DNA from: Lobulomyces angularis
Lineage: Eukaryota > Chytridiomycota > Chytridiomycetes > Lobulomycetales > Lobulomycetaceae
Assembly: GCA_027604685.1 (NCBI GenBank)
Contig: JADHYX010000068.1
Location: 1 to 64,000 of the forward strand
Direction: 5' to 3'
Length of the DNA: 64,000 nt
Positions 24,580-36,050 of this stretch are shown piece after piece (positions within the stretch are counted from its first letter, which is position 1; each line of letters opens with the position of its first letter). Under the pieces are notes generated by a model. It had not been told where the DNA came from. It worked only from the letters and a program-made list of their open reading frames with translations, and did not search any database. The position numbers and the translations under genes were made by a program.

Positions 24580-26042
24580 ATGCTTGCTGCAGATCGTCTA
24601 TGCAGGATCTGTTTAGATCTGGATCCTGAACCTGAACTTTTATCTCCTTGCAAATGCAAGGTAAATGAAAACATTATTATTTTTAATTTTTATTAGATTA
24701 AATCCCACTTAATTTTTTTTAAATTTTTTTAACTTGATTTTATTTTATTTTTTTTCGCTGTTAAAAAGGGTACTATGAAATGGGTCCATCAATCATGCTT
24801 AAATTCTTGGTGGAATACTCTTGTTATCAATAAAAAAATTAGCCAGAAAAAATTTTATTGTCAAACTTGTCGCTATCAATTTAAACTTAAGAGAAACCTT
24901 TTCTCTAAAATTTTTTTTAACAGAGGTAAAAAAAAAAATAGAAGTTTTACATTTAACTTTCATTATAAAAAAAAAAAAAAAAAGATACTGAACTCACCAT
25001 TGGATTATTTATATTAAGTATCTTAATTTTTGGAATTATATTTGAAAAATTCTTACCCTTCAATAATTTTATCAAACAAATTTCACCCCTAGCAAATTTT
25101 TTGAACTTTAGTGCCAATAACATTACATTTAAGGCATTAACATCTACTAGCAAAAATCAATCTGTCACTTTATTTTTAATTCTTAAAAATATTTTGGCGA
25201 AATTCACTTTAAATTTTCCAATTTTAATGGAAATTTACAAATTTTTCTACCTGCTGATTGCTAATTGGTTAAAAATATTTGTCAACGGCTCCATCTTGGT
25301 AATAATTTTTACTAAAAGTATGCCTGAAAGTGGATCAAAGGTAAAAAATTATAATTATTTTTTTAATATGCTTTGTTAAACTTTATTTTATTTTATTTTT
25401 TTAAACTACCTCTTTTTTGTTGAAGAATAGATTTTTCTTTTTACTCATTTAGTATCATTCGCTTTAACAGGTGAACTTATTCCCTTTCAACTTTTGAATT
25501 CTATATATTTCATTTTTGATTTTATTATCGAAACTATAATTTTTATGTCAGTGATCATTACATCAAAATTAAAAAATTTTTTTCTTGAACTGACGCTTCA
25601 ACATATGGTAAAAGATACACCTCAAAACAACAACAGCAGTAACTCTTATGGACACCTCATCGTAAATTCTTCTACAACTAATTTGACCTTGTTGGAAAAA
25701 ATAAAAAAAAATTTAACAACTTTGGAATTTCCTGAAAACTTTAATCTAACTGAAATGATACTAAAAAACAACCAGAGACTCATTGAAATGGATTCTAACC
25801 AGAACAAATCCGGTGAAGACATTTCATTCGTTTTTTTTAGGCTATTCATAAGATCTTTGATTTATTGCTTAAAGTATAAAAAAAAAATTTTTTTTTGTTT
25901 TTATGCTTTTCTTTATTTATTTAGATACTACTGGTCTCTTATCTTCATTTGGTCTTTGATATCCTACTATAAAACATTAAAAAAATATTCCACAACCATT
26001 ATTTCAAAATATCCTATCGTTTTTCAACCTTATATTTCATAA
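24580..26042 (+). CDS. RING-CH (MARCH-type) membrane E3 ubiquitin ligase, copy 1
   Basis: Predicted membrane-embedded ubiquitin ligase. Exons 24580-24660, 24769-24925, 24985-25340, 25431-25873 and 25925-26042 join in frame. The RING-CH zinc domain is at the N-terminus: DRLCRICLDLDPEPELLSPC, CKCKGTMKWVHQSCLNSWW, then KKFYCQTCRYQF. The zinc ligands follow C4-H-C3 spacing. Several hydrophobic membrane segments follow: LTIGLFILSILIFGIIF, FFYLLIANWLKIFVNGSILV, and an ALTGELIPFQLLNSIYFIF region. The C-terminal pair is around YYWSLIFIWSLISYYKTL. A close paralogue with the same exon plan lies inverted at 34108-35333, and comparison between the two fixed the introns. Size of about 410 aa. Probably in endoplasmic reticulum or endosomal membranes, by family. 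The substrate is unknown. Confidence 0.85.
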
Positions 26043-26607
26043 AAATTTAAAAAAAAAAAATGTATACAACTATGTTGAATACAAGCTATGTATTATATAT
26101 ATTGTTTTTTTTTTTTTTTTTTTCAATTTAATTATTTTGTATTTTGTATGTATAACTCTATTTTCTTTTTTTTTTTTTTGTACTTTTTAATACCAGCGAC
26201 TAAATCTATGTAAAAACTTTTAAAAACTATGTGCGTAAAATATTCATACATCAAAAATTTGTCAGATTGTAGTTCTTATATTTAACGTTGTAACTTTATC
26301 TTTTTTTTTTTAAGTCTTAACGAATTTTCCAATCTTCTTTTGAAGTTTAGATAATTTAATAAAGCAACCTTATAATTTCAAATAAATATTAAACAGACAA
26401 AATTTCAATAACATAAATGTCCACGAATTACTTTAATTGCAAAGAAAGCAGTTAACTGAAGGCAGCAAAAGCTTAAAGTTAATAATAAAAATATAATTTA
26501 TTTCAATTAACTTTAAATTTAATTTATTAAATAATGAAAAAAGATAAAATATATTTATAAAAAAGACATTTTTATTAAAACTAACAAATATTATGTAATG
26601 TATAAAA
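26043..26607. other. Intergenic between convergent RING-CH and HSP70 genes
   Basis: 3' flanks with T-runs (e.g. near 26107-26123 and 26170-26180). No gene seen. Confidence 0.5.
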
Positions 26608-28632
26608 TTAATCAACTTCTTCGACAGTTGGACCTGGTCCTGCATCACTTGGTGGTGGATTTCCAGCACCAGGGAAACCTCCTGGAGCACCCCCTGGCAT
26701 ACCTCCTTCACCTTGATAAAGTTTCATCATGATTGGGTTGGCAACTTTTTCTAATTCTTTTTGTCTGTCTTCATATTCTTCTTTGGCAGCTTCTTGATTT
26801 GAGTCTAACCATTTAATAGCTTCATCGGTAGCTTTTTCTAAAGTAGCTTTATCAGAAGCATCAAGTTTTCCAGATAATTTTTCATCTTGAATTGAATTTC
26901 TTAGGTTATAAGCATATGATTCCAAAGCATTTTTGGATGCAATTCTAACAGCAGCAGCTTCATCTTCAGCTTTGTATTTTTCAGCTTCAGCCAACATACG
27001 CTCAATATCTTCCTTTGAAAGTCTTCCTTTGTCGTTTGTGATGGTGATTTTATTTGATTTACCAGTGGTTTTATCAACGGCAGTGACGTTTAAGATACCG
27101 TTAGCATCGATATCGAAGGTGACTTCAACTTGAGGAACTCCTCTTGGTGCAGGAGGGATACCTGAAAGTTCGAATTTACCGAGCAAGTTGTTATCCTTTG
27201 TTCTGGCACGTTCACCTTCATATACTTGAATAAGTACACCAGGTTGATTATCTGCATATGTAGAGAAAACTTCGGATTTTTTGGTTGGGACAGTGGTATT
27301 ACGTTTAATAAGAGCAGTCATGACACCACCAGCAGTTTCAATACCGAGTGAAAGTGGAGCAACATCCAAAAGTAAAAGATCTTGAGTTTTTTCAGATGTA
27401 TCACCAGTAAGGATAGCAGCTTGTACGGCAGCACCGTAAGCGACAGCTTCATCAGGGTTGATGCTCTTGTTAGGCTCTTTACCACCGAAGAAGTCAGAAA
27501 CAAGTTTTTGAACTTTTGGGATACGGGTAGAACCACCAACTAAAACAATTTCGTTGACGCTAGATTTATCGATTTTGGAATCACGTAATACTTTTTCCAC
27601 AGGTTCCAAAGTGGATCTGAATAAATCAGCACATAATTCTTCGAATCTGGCTCTTGTGATGGAGGTATAGAAGTCAATTCCTTCATAAAGGGAATCAATT
27701 TCTAAAGAGGTTTGAGCGGTTGAAGAGAGTGTTCTCTTTGCACGTTCACAAGCAGTTCTGAGACGTCTTAAAGATCTTGGATTACCAGTTAAATCTTTCT
27801 TGAATTTACGTTTGAATTCATCAGAAAAGTGTGCAACTAATCTGTTATCAAAATCTTCACCACCTAAATGGGTATCACCAGCAGTCGCTTTAACTTCGAA
27901 AATACCATCTTCGATTGTTAATAAGGAGACATCGAAAGTACCACCTCCCAAGTCGAAAATTAAGACATTTTTCTAGGAAAAAAAAAATTAAACAATTCTA
28001 AACTTATATTTATATCTTACTTCACCAGCAGTTTTTTTGTCCAAACCATAAGCAATGGCAGCAGCTGTTGGTTCATTAATGATACGTAAAACGTTAAGAC
28101 CAGAAATAACACCAGCATCTTTGGTTGCTTGACGTTGGGAATCATTGAAATAGGCAGGTACAGTAACTACAGCATCATTTACGGTTGTACCAAGGTAAGC
28201 TTCAGCTGTTTCTTTCATCTTCAATAAAACCATAGAAGAAATTTCTTCTGGAGTGAAAGTTTTAGTTTCTCCTTTGTATTCAACTTGGATGAAAGGTTTA
28301 GTATTTTTTTCGACAACTTTGAAAGAGAAATGTTTCATGTCTGATTGAACTTCAGGGTCGTTAAAACGACGACCGATCAAACGTTTGGCGTCAAAAACAG
28401 TATTGATTGGATTCATGGCAACTTGATTTTTAGCAGCATCACCGATCAAACGCTCAGTATCAGTGAAAGCGACGTATGAAGGGGTAGTTCTGTTACCTTG
28501 ATCGTTAGCAATGATCTCAACACGATCATTTTGCCAAACACCAACACCTAAGAACAGTTAAAACTAATTAAACAATTAAGACTTACAAGAATAAGTAGTT
28601 CCTAGATCAATTCCGACAGCTTTTGAAGTCAT
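26608..28632 (-). CDS. SSA1: Cytosolic HSP70 chaperone (SSA type)
   Basis: ATP-dependent cytosolic/nuclear chaperone. It starts [15 protein letters not shown] at 28632. The first intron (GTAAGTCTT...CTTAG) interrupts TTYS-C-VGVW. The second, near 27974-28019, separates DKKTAGE from [14 protein letters not shown]. Signatures include [38 protein letters not shown] and the EERARTK-type [10 protein letters not shown]. The C-terminal lid is rich in Gly/Pro and ends in EEVD, the motif that binds TPR co-chaperones and marks the cytosolic form. Total about 640 aa. Codon use is clearly more G+C-rich and regular than in neighbouring genes, as expected for a highly expressed protein. Heat-shock-element-like GAA repeats lie about 110-130 bp upstream. 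Confidence 0.97.
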
Positions 28633-28742
28633 TTTTGATTTAATTAATTATTTTTTTATTTTTTATCTGTGGAACAAGGATTAAATTTATATGGGTTTTT
28701 GGGACGGAAAATGCTCTTTGAAGAAAAAAAAAAAGATAAATT

Positions 28743-28762
28743 TGGAAGAAATTGGAAGAATG
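28743..28762 (-). promoter_or_regulatory. Heat-shock-element-like GAA/TTC array upstream of HSP70
   Basis: GGAAGAAATTGGAAGAATGG places GAA units at 28745, 28748, 28755 and 28758, i.e. two pairs with 10-bp spacing. That is the periodicity of gap-type heat-shock elements. It lies about 115-130 bp before the HSP70 ATG. Further GAA/TTC units occur at 28718-28723 and 28778-28793. Function is inferred from position. Confidence 0.45.
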
Positions 28763-29166
28763 GATACCTAATCTAACTTCGACAAATCTTCTTTTTTGAT
28801 CCGAATTAGACTTAAACCATCGGTGTTAAAACCTAGCAGCAAATTCAATTTGCTCAACCTCTTTCCTCTTGGGAACCATCATCAACAAACTTCTAAAGAG
28901 TGATTTAATGTTAAAAATAATGCTAATACTGGACAATCATTTCTGTGTTAATTGTATTCTTATACATCAATTTACTCTTACCAACTAATTTAAAATACAA
29001 TCAAGAAGCATTGAATTTTAAAATAAAAATTATCAAAGTCAAAAAAAATTCAACTTAACCAAAACTTTTTTTTTTTTTTTTATAGATTTGTTGTTGCTAT
29101 AATTGCAGCAATGATATAAAAATATTCCTTTTCATTTAAAAATCTACTTTTAACCTTTTTTTTTAG

Positions 29167-29579
29167 TGGCAATACCAAACGTTAAGAATCTATTGAACTT
29201 TGATGGTAAAGAAATCGTTAATTGGCAATATATTTGCTTTATTTTCCCAAAATTATTGATTGGATTAAAAATTAATTTGAATGGGTAAATTAACTTGGAA
29301 TTTACTTGCGAAACCTTTCATCAAATCGTTTTTTTATTATTGGTTTCTATCCTTTAGGAAACTCACTGTATTATAAAAAGGTAGATAATCAACAAAACTG
29401 GTGTTTTGTAAATTGAGGTATAAAAGTTTTCGTTGACAAACTCGTTGGTATCGCACTTCATATCTATTACCGAGTTCAATATATGGATTTCTAAGTATAA
29501 AACTTTTAAAAAATCTAAAGATTCTAAAAGGATACAACGAATTAAAAGGAAAATTGACTCTTTAAAGGAGACTAAATAA
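29167..29579 (+). CDS. 3' part of an unrecognised gene (5' exons not resolved)
   Basis: Not recognised. After the acceptor TTTTTTTTAG, exon 29167-29284 reads AIPNVKNLLNFDGKEIVNWQ, then ICFIFPKLLIGLKINLNG. A small exon of about 10 nt (29358-29367) adds KLT. Exon 29427-29579 reads FSLTNSLVSHFISITEF, NIWISKYKTFKK and a basic tail ending KRKIDSLKETK, stop at 29577. Phases fit at both introns, and the stop lies 10 bp from the stop of the convergent MINDY gene. Upstream, at 28770-29100, several overlapping coding-like frames exist (e.g. one with LLGTIINKLLKSDLML), but I could not chain them. The micro-exon makes the model tentative. Confidence 0.4.
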
Positions 29580-29589
29580 CTTCATCCTT

Positions 29590-31771
29590 TCAAAGTAAAG
29601 GATCAGTACCATTCCATTCGATCACAGCGTTGGGCCATTTAGTTCTAATACAATGTTCTAATGGTGGCGTAAATTCATCTTTTTCAACTTGTAAATGTTT
29701 ATGACTAGTGTCTATCGTTAACCTAATTTCCTGATCTTGATTTGCTAATCCTTAAAATAAAGTATATATTAATTTTTTTTTAGTAATCATACCATCATAG
29801 TAAAATAAGTCAAATCTCTTAGGCATGTCACCCTTAGTGCTTGATGAAAGAGCGGTATTGCTTGAAAATATAACAGTAAAATGTGATTCGCTACAGACTA
29901 AATAGATTGGATATTTTGGGTTTTTTAAGACTGTTCCAACCTAACGCGTGGAATGTTAGCAAAAGAATTTTTTTTTTTAATAAACCTGAATTGATTTATA
30001 ATGTTCATATAAAGTTAAATAGCCATATTCAGAAATACCATCTACCCCACGCAAAATCTTAGTCTCTTTATCATTTTCACCATTTAAGTTAATGGTACCA
30101 TCAAAAACATTTCCAGTTGCTCTTCCTAAAATTAACAAATTAATCATTTCTTGAGTACAATAGCCATGGTTTCCTATAAAACTACTACTAAAATTTTTAA
30201 AATTTGAAGAAATATTTTTTTCTTTTTGTTTTTCCAAGAATGAATCATCAAAGTCCTTTTTTGTAATATTTTTTATACTTCTCGTTAATACTGCTGAATA
30301 TAACAGCTGTATCAATCCGAAATTGTCTTTTTCATTTTTGGTAAACTACATAAAAAAAAAAAAAAATGTAACATATAGGTAACAAAAATATTGATAAATA
30401 TTTTACAGTAAGTATATTTTCCGTTAAAAATTGTTTCAATTTTGACCTTTCTAAAATTTTAGTGATCTCCATTTTTTCAGTAAACCCATCCAATTTATAA
30501 CCAGGTGCATTCAAGAAGCTATTTTTTGAATTTTTGCTGATATTGTTGTATATAGCAACTAAACAATATCCTGTATCAATTGAACATCTCCAAATAATTT
30601 CTGTTAAGCTTTCGATTAATGCTCTTTCGGTGTCTATTTGTTTAGGTCTTAAAAATCCTCTGCTACAAATAAATTAAAGGAAAACAGTTGTTGTTTACAT
30701 ATATGGTCTAACTTACTTAAAGTTATTGTACGATACAGAAGAGTTAAAAATAAGATGCTTTAAAACGTGTGCTTGGACTGCTGCTAATAGTCCACATGGG
30801 CCACCCTAACAAAATAGTTTAAAATTTAAATAGAATTAAACACAAATTACCTTTAACTGTACGATACCATACCGTAATTCAGGATTTTCACTGAACTCAA
30901 AGCCTTTAAACTTCCATTCTTCATTAAAACTTAACAAAATTTTTTCCCCTACGGAAGAATGATCAAAAATAACTTTTCTAAGTTCTAAAGCTAGCTCTGG
31001 TCTTATTTGATAAGTTTCCCATTTACTTTTTGAATTCAAATTCTTCTGGACAGGTTTAAAATCAAAGTCTGTATCTTCAAAATCCTCTATCTCCTCGATT
31101 TCTTCGCTAAACATATGCTTTTCTCCTGGGTTAATATTCACCTTTTTTAAATCATTGTAAATGCTTTCTCTTGAATTTGTAAAGAGTGCTTGATTGTTTA
31201 CATCGGCCATATTCTTTCCTTCTATAAAACTATCTGTAGAGTTCTTCTTCTTTTTTGATGTAATGGTGTCTAACGAATTGGTTGAGTTTTTCTTTAAACT
31301 AGAAACTGAAGAACTCCATTCTTTTTTTTCAACATCACTTTTTGATTCCAATCTCTCAGAATTAAATAATGAGGAATTTGAAACCTTTTCACACTTATCT
31401 TCTTTATCAGTATTACTCATTAATTTATTTACAACCAATTCTATGATACTTTTTTTTGGATTATCTAAAAAATATAAAAATAAGCATTACTTTGCAAAAA
31501 AATTTTTTGCCTTAGCTTGTTTTTCTTAAATTTTTCTTATACTTTTTTTTTTTTTTCATATACCTGACGCTTTATTTTGATTGTATAAATTGTAAATTCC
31601 AAGTTTTTTAGCTAAATGAGATCTTTTAACGATTTTTTCATCAATTGAGGAGGTAGGACTTTTTTCCAAATTTTTTTTGGAATCTACAACAAATTGTTGA
31701 TATGTGTTTTTGTATATAGAATGTGAAGCGAGAAATTCCCTTATCAAAGTTTCAGATAGGATAAAATTCAT
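29590..31771 (-). CDS. MINDY-family deubiquitinase (MINDY-3/4, FAM188-like)
   Basis: Cysteine protease predicted to cleave Lys48-linked ubiquitin chains. The start MNFILSETLIREFLASHSIY at 31771 forms a LisH-like N-terminal helix pair. A ~220-residue disordered, Ser/Glu/Asp-rich linker follows (EEIEEIEDFEDTDFDF). The catalytic domain carries GGPCGLLAAVQAHVLKHL, with the nucleophile Cys near 30795. Then come GYCTQEMINLLILGRATGNV, FDGTINLNG, LRGVDGISEYGYLTLYEHY and the catalytic His in SESHFTVIF (about 29840-29890). The C-terminus is PPLEHCIRTKWPNAVIEWNG and TDPLL, an ending typical of MINDY-3/4. About eight exons. Length is near 560 aa. Which of MINDY-3 or MINDY-4 it matches is not settled. Confidence 0.86.
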
Positions 31772-32153
31772 GAATTAAATGTTAACTTAATTTTTTTTAA
31801 TTAAAGTAAGTAAATGTTTAAGTTGAAAAATGCTGGTTGATAAAATTTTAAGTTTCTCCAAAGAACCTAAATAAGTTGCTTATTAAATGTGTAATTTTAT
31901 AAATAATTTTAGTTTATATTTTATATCGTATTTAAATTTAAAGATTAATAACTTTTTGACATTAAAAGTTATAAATTTTTTTTTTTTATTTTTTTTTTCT
32001 TTCAATAATCCACTTATTTTTGTTACTTTTTCAACTCCGACACTTGATAAAATTTTTAATATAAAATTTAAAGAAGAAAAATTAATATTTTTTTTTAAAT
32101 TAAGATCTCTTTTAAAAATAATAAAGAAATAAAAATCTAAAAATTTTCTGGAG
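31772..32153. other. Divergent intergenic region MINDY / DYNLT1
   Basis: AT-rich shared promoter. Long frames here are low-complexity Phe/Lys/Asn shadows. No gene seen. Confidence 0.45.
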
Positions 32154-32623
32154 ATGGAAGAGTTTAGTGGATCAATAGAGGAAAAAGCGTTTGTAGTAGA
32201 TGAAGTTAATAACATAATAAAAGAGGTAACATAATTGCGTTGTATAACAATATATCTAACACAACGTTTTTTTGATTTAAAAAGTCGATAGAAAATACTG
32301 TTCAGAACGCTGCTTATCATCATAATAAAGTAGCGCAATGGAATAGTAACGTTTTGGAGCAAACTTTAAAAAAACTTACTGGTTTGAATAAGCCTTTTAA
32401 ATACATTGTCACTGTTACTATTATGCAAAAAAATGGAGCAGGCCTACATGCCGCTAGTAGTTGCTATTGGGATAACAGCAGTGATGGTAACTTTTGTTTA
32501 TATTTCTCTCTGTAATTTATTTTTTATTTTAAAAATAATAATAATAAATAAGGAAACACTACGTACAAATATGATAGCAAAACTATGTATATCATTGTTA
32601 ATGTTTTTGGTTTATCCATTTAA
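32154..32623 (+). CDS. DYNLT1: Dynein light chain Tctex-type 1
   Basis: Light chain of cytoplasmic and flagellar dynein that binds the intermediate chain and cargo. Exons 32154-32225, 32285-32486 and 32553-32623 join to 114 codons plus stop. The protein starts [19 protein letters not shown]. It continues [59 protein letters not shown] and ends [17 protein letters not shown], very close to animal DYNLT1 throughout. Intron phases are consistent. It is followed by TRAPPC2L on the same strand. Confidence 0.95.
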
Positions 32624-32972
32624 ATTTTACAAAAAAAAAAATTTAAAATTCAACTTTTTTTTCTGTAATATTATTATTTTTTTTTTTAATTTTTAATATT
32701 GTCTGACTAGTAGTAAAGAAAAAAGTCTTTTTTTGTTAAATAAAAAATAAAATTTTTGAGTAATTTCTGTTAAGATAAAAAAATAAAATAAAAAAAAAAA
32801 TTTTTGCATAAATGAAAAATAAAAAAAAGGTTTCGTTTAAATCTATTTTGTTTTTTTTATTTATGCGATAAATCTTTTTTACTTTTTCTTTTTTTTTTGA
32901 TAGATCAAAAAAAAAAAAAATTTTTTTGCAAAAAAAAAAATTTGATTTAAACAATAACATAAAACAAAAGTT
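32624..32972. other. Intergenic, homopolymer-rich
   Basis: A/T homopolymers between DYNLT1 and TRAPPC2L. No gene seen. Confidence 0.5.
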
Positions 32973-33796
32973 ATGGTTTTAACATGCGTCTCATTAATTG
33001 GAAAGCAAAACAATTTACTGTTTATAAAAACCTTTTCACCTTCATACGATCAACTAAAGTACCATTATCTTTGTCATACAGGTTGAAAAATAAAAAAATT
33101 TAACTTGTGGTTTTTATAATTTTTTTGTCTTTTTTTTTAATTTTATTAGCATGCGATGTGATAGATGAAAGAGGTTGGTTTTTTTTTTTTATTTTTGTTA
33201 CCAACTTATAATTTAATTTATGGCAACTAATAAACAAATAACTTAAATTTATTTTATTCTACTTAGTTGCAAGTAGCCTGCGGCATACTAATGATCTCTA
33301 TTTGGGACTGCTATATTCGATGGATGATTTGGCTGTTTTCGGTATGATAAATAAATGAAATTTATTTGTTTTTGTTTTCTTTTGTGTATATTAAACAATT
33401 TTCCCTTTATAATTTCTTAAAAAATTCCTAAAAGAAAAACTAAAAAAAATATTACTTTACAATTTTTTTAATTTATTTTAATTTTTTCATTTAAAAAAAG
33501 GCTACATGACAAATACTAGAATTAAATTTTTAATTGTATTACCCGTTTCGGATAGTGTGATAAAGGACCAAGATATGAAAAATGTAAAAAAATATATATA
33601 AAGAAAATCTTAAAAAAATGAATCAATTCAACACAAGTGAAAATTAATTTTTCTTTTTTTTTTTATATAGAAATTTAGAAGAATTCACAACGCTTACATT
33701 GGACTTTGTCACAACCCTTTTTTTGATCAATGTGATGATAAAATGATTAATAGCAAGAGGTTTTCTAATGTTATTGACGAAATTGCTAATTTTTAG
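32973..33796 (+). CDS. TRAPPC2L: Trafficking protein particle complex subunit 2-like (sedlin family)
   Basis: Small longin-fold subunit of the TRAPP tethering complex (yeast Tca17) in ER-Golgi traffic. Five exons: MVLTCVSLIGKQNNLLFIKT and SYDQLKYHYLCHT, then ACDVIDER, VASSLRHTNDLYLGLLYSMD, GYMTNTRIKFLIVLPVSDS, and FRRIHNAYIGLCHNPFFDQC ending NVIDEIANF. The LKxHY...H-T, D-LYLGLLY and NPF motifs match TRAPPC2L. All intron phases agree (acceptors near 33150, 33266, 33500 and 33670). About 140 aa, normal for the family. Confidence 0.9.
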
Positions 33797-34107
33797 TTTG
33801 TAATTCTACTAAAAAAAAAACTAAATTGCAGCTGTAAATATAAAATTAACTCAAAAAGTGTTTTTAAAAATAATTTTTTTTTTTTTTTTTTAGAATCTAA
33901 AACCATTATTTAAAATTAAAAATTTTATTGAAAAATACAATTAAATAGATAAAAAATTTGTATTAAAAAAACTTTCAAAGTTTTTTTATCAAGTAAAAGA
34001 AAAAAAATATATATATTTTTCATACATAAAATACAACCACTAATTATTTACAGCAAATATTATACTAAAAAAAAGAAGTAAGATGAGATTCTTGAAACAA
34101 AAATTAA
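33797..34107. other. Intergenic between convergent genes
   Basis: AT-rich 3' flanks with a T16-17 run near 33877-33893. No gene seen. Confidence 0.5.
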
Positions 34108-35333
34108 TTATACAGCGTCAGAATAAGATTTGATGCCGATTGGATATTTAAATCCAACATGATTAACCAATTTGCGCAGATCATTGTAGACTTGAACAAG
34201 ATAATAGATTAAAAGTAAACTCCAGTAATACTTTAAACAAACAATGAAGGACTTGAAAAAAAACTTGAAAAACATCAAAACAAGATCATCTTTTTTGCTG
34301 GCAATATTATCAGTATTCCCTTGTTCTTCCAGTAATTCTGGTAAAGTATCAGCTCTGTTCTCAATTAAAATTTTTGAATGCAAAGACTTCCTTTTTAATT
34401 CATTTTTAAACACTAAAATTGAAATTGTAACAACAAGTTTGAAGTTGGTTAAAAATAATTCAAAAGTCAAGTTAAATGCGTTTAAAATTGTAAATGGTAT
34501 CAAATCGCCAGTTAAAGCATAACTGATTAAATGGGTAATATAGAAAAGCTAACATCAAAATTTTTTTTTATTAAAGTGAAATGAAAATCCAATATACATT
34601 TTGAAATACCTTAGAATCGCTTTCATTTTTTTTAAAAAGTTTCGAAAATAAAACAAGTAAAATGGTTCCATTTACAAAAACAATAAAGTATTGGCCAAAC
34701 TGTTCAGAAAGAAATTTTACAACAGAGGAAAATTTAAGAGGTGTCCCGTAGATAAAATTTGAAAACATTAAAATAAAAAGATTTGAAAATGAGGTAATTT
34801 GCTGGGTTTTGGTGGTAGAGAGCCAAGTTTTTCGCACCAATGAAAAGGTAACTTCGTCTTGAGCAATAAATTTTCTTAAAGGTGTTATCGATTTTATGCT
34901 TGAATGTAGCGGATCCAACTTATCAAATAATATTCCAAAACAAAAAATTGCCATAATTATGAATATCACAGAAAGTTCGGCATCTAAAAATAAAAAATAA
35001 AATAGAACAACAAATGTTACTTCTTTGTGAACAAATCCTAGAAAAAAATTTCTGCTCGAATTTATATTCATAGCGGCAAGTTTGACAGTGAAACTCTTTT
35101 CCTTGTAATTTTTTATTAATGACTAAAGTGTGCCACCAAGAATTTAAACAAGAATGATGAACCCATTTCATTGTACCCTTTATTTTATTATTTAAAAATA
35201 TATCATTAAATTTTAAATACAAAGTTGTTCAAAAAAATTTTACTTTGCATTTACAAGGAGAAAAAAGGTCTTGCTCAGGTTCTAGATCCAAACAAATCCT
35301 ACACAAGCGATCACCAGTAGATTGAGAGGGCAT
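34108..35333 (-). CDS. RING-CH (MARCH-type) membrane E3 ubiquitin ligase, copy 2
   Basis: Paralogue of the gene at 24580-26042, in inverted orientation. From the ATG at 35333: MPSQSTGDRLCRICLDLEPE, FSPCKCK, then after an intron GTMKWVHHSCLNSWWHTLVI, KEFHCQTCRYEYKFEQ. A 37-nt intron (GTAACATTTG...TTTTTAG) follows CSQR. Membrane segments: ELSVIFIIMAIFCFGILF, YFIVFVNGTILLVLFSKLF, LISYALTGDLIPFTILNAFN and YYWSLLLIYYLVQVYNDL. It ends IGIKSYSDAV. About 360 aa. The intron near the C-terminal YYW segment of copy 1 is absent here. The inverted placement with four genes between suggests duplication plus rearrangement. Same predicted role, a membrane ubiquitin ligase. Confidence 0.85.
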
Positions 35334-35344
35334 GAGTTAAAAAT

Positions 35345-36050
35345 GAGATCTTTGTTTAAGAAAAAAAACCAAGTTTAAGAGTTTTTTTTTTGCAGGTAAT
35401 TTGACACTTTTAGAGGAACTTTTTTCCACGCTATTTCAAATTCCGACGTGGTTCAGTAGAAGCTCTTTTTTACTTCATTAGTAAAAGAGACTTCTTCACA
35501 AAATAACCTTGTACTATTTGTAAACTACTTGGTAAGCAGGAGATTCCTTTGCACATTTCAAGAAGACTTCGCAGGTGTGTTTTTAAGTAGCTGATTATTC
35601 TTTGAAGTCTCCCCATTTTACTCAATTCTGACAGAACTTGACACTTGACACATTTCAAAATTCATATGCATATATCTGTTGAAAGCTACTGGACTGGAAC
35701 TGTCAGCATAACATGAGTTTTGATTTATCTGTGTATTTTTGTTCTTCAAAATTGGAAAAGAGTAAGAAAAGATAATATGAAATGCAAAAAAATTGGCACT
35801 AATTAAAAATTTTTCAACTAGTGAACCAAATATCTTCAATCATCTTTTTATCTTTTTTTTTGGTTAACAAACTCTAAAAAACTTCTTTTCACCAAAAAAA
35901 ATTCAAGAAAGGCTAAAGAAGAATATGGCGATGTAATCAATATTATGAGCAATGAAACAATGAATAGAAATGGAAAAGTGAGAATTTAAAGTTAAATCGA
36001 GGACTTTATGAAAAAAATTCAGAGTTGTAAGAGTAAAAGAATTTTTTGTT
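35345..36050. other. Coding-like scraps, no gene resolved
   Basis: Base composition is less AT-rich than a normal spacer. On the plus strand I read NLTLLEELFSTLFQIPTWFS (from about 35395), ETSSQNNLVLFVNYL ending at a donor GTAAGC (35530s), HLTHFKIHMHISVESYWTG (35640s) and KAKEEYGDVINIMSNETMNR ending at a donor GTGAGA (about 35978). On the minus strand, 35470-35658 is open with KCVKCQVLSELSKMGRLQRI. I could not chain either set with consistent phases. It is either an unrecognised multi-exon gene or a decayed one. Confidence 0.3.

Noticed and set aside
26933..27539. Open frames on both strands within HSP70
   Set aside because: GC-rich, codon-biased HSP70 sequence creates long shadow frames. 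No independent evidence for them.
31887..32132. Phe/Asn/Lys-rich frames upstream of DYNLT1 and similar ones at 32736-32960
   Set aside because: Low-complexity translations of A/T homopolymers in promoter or spacer DNA.
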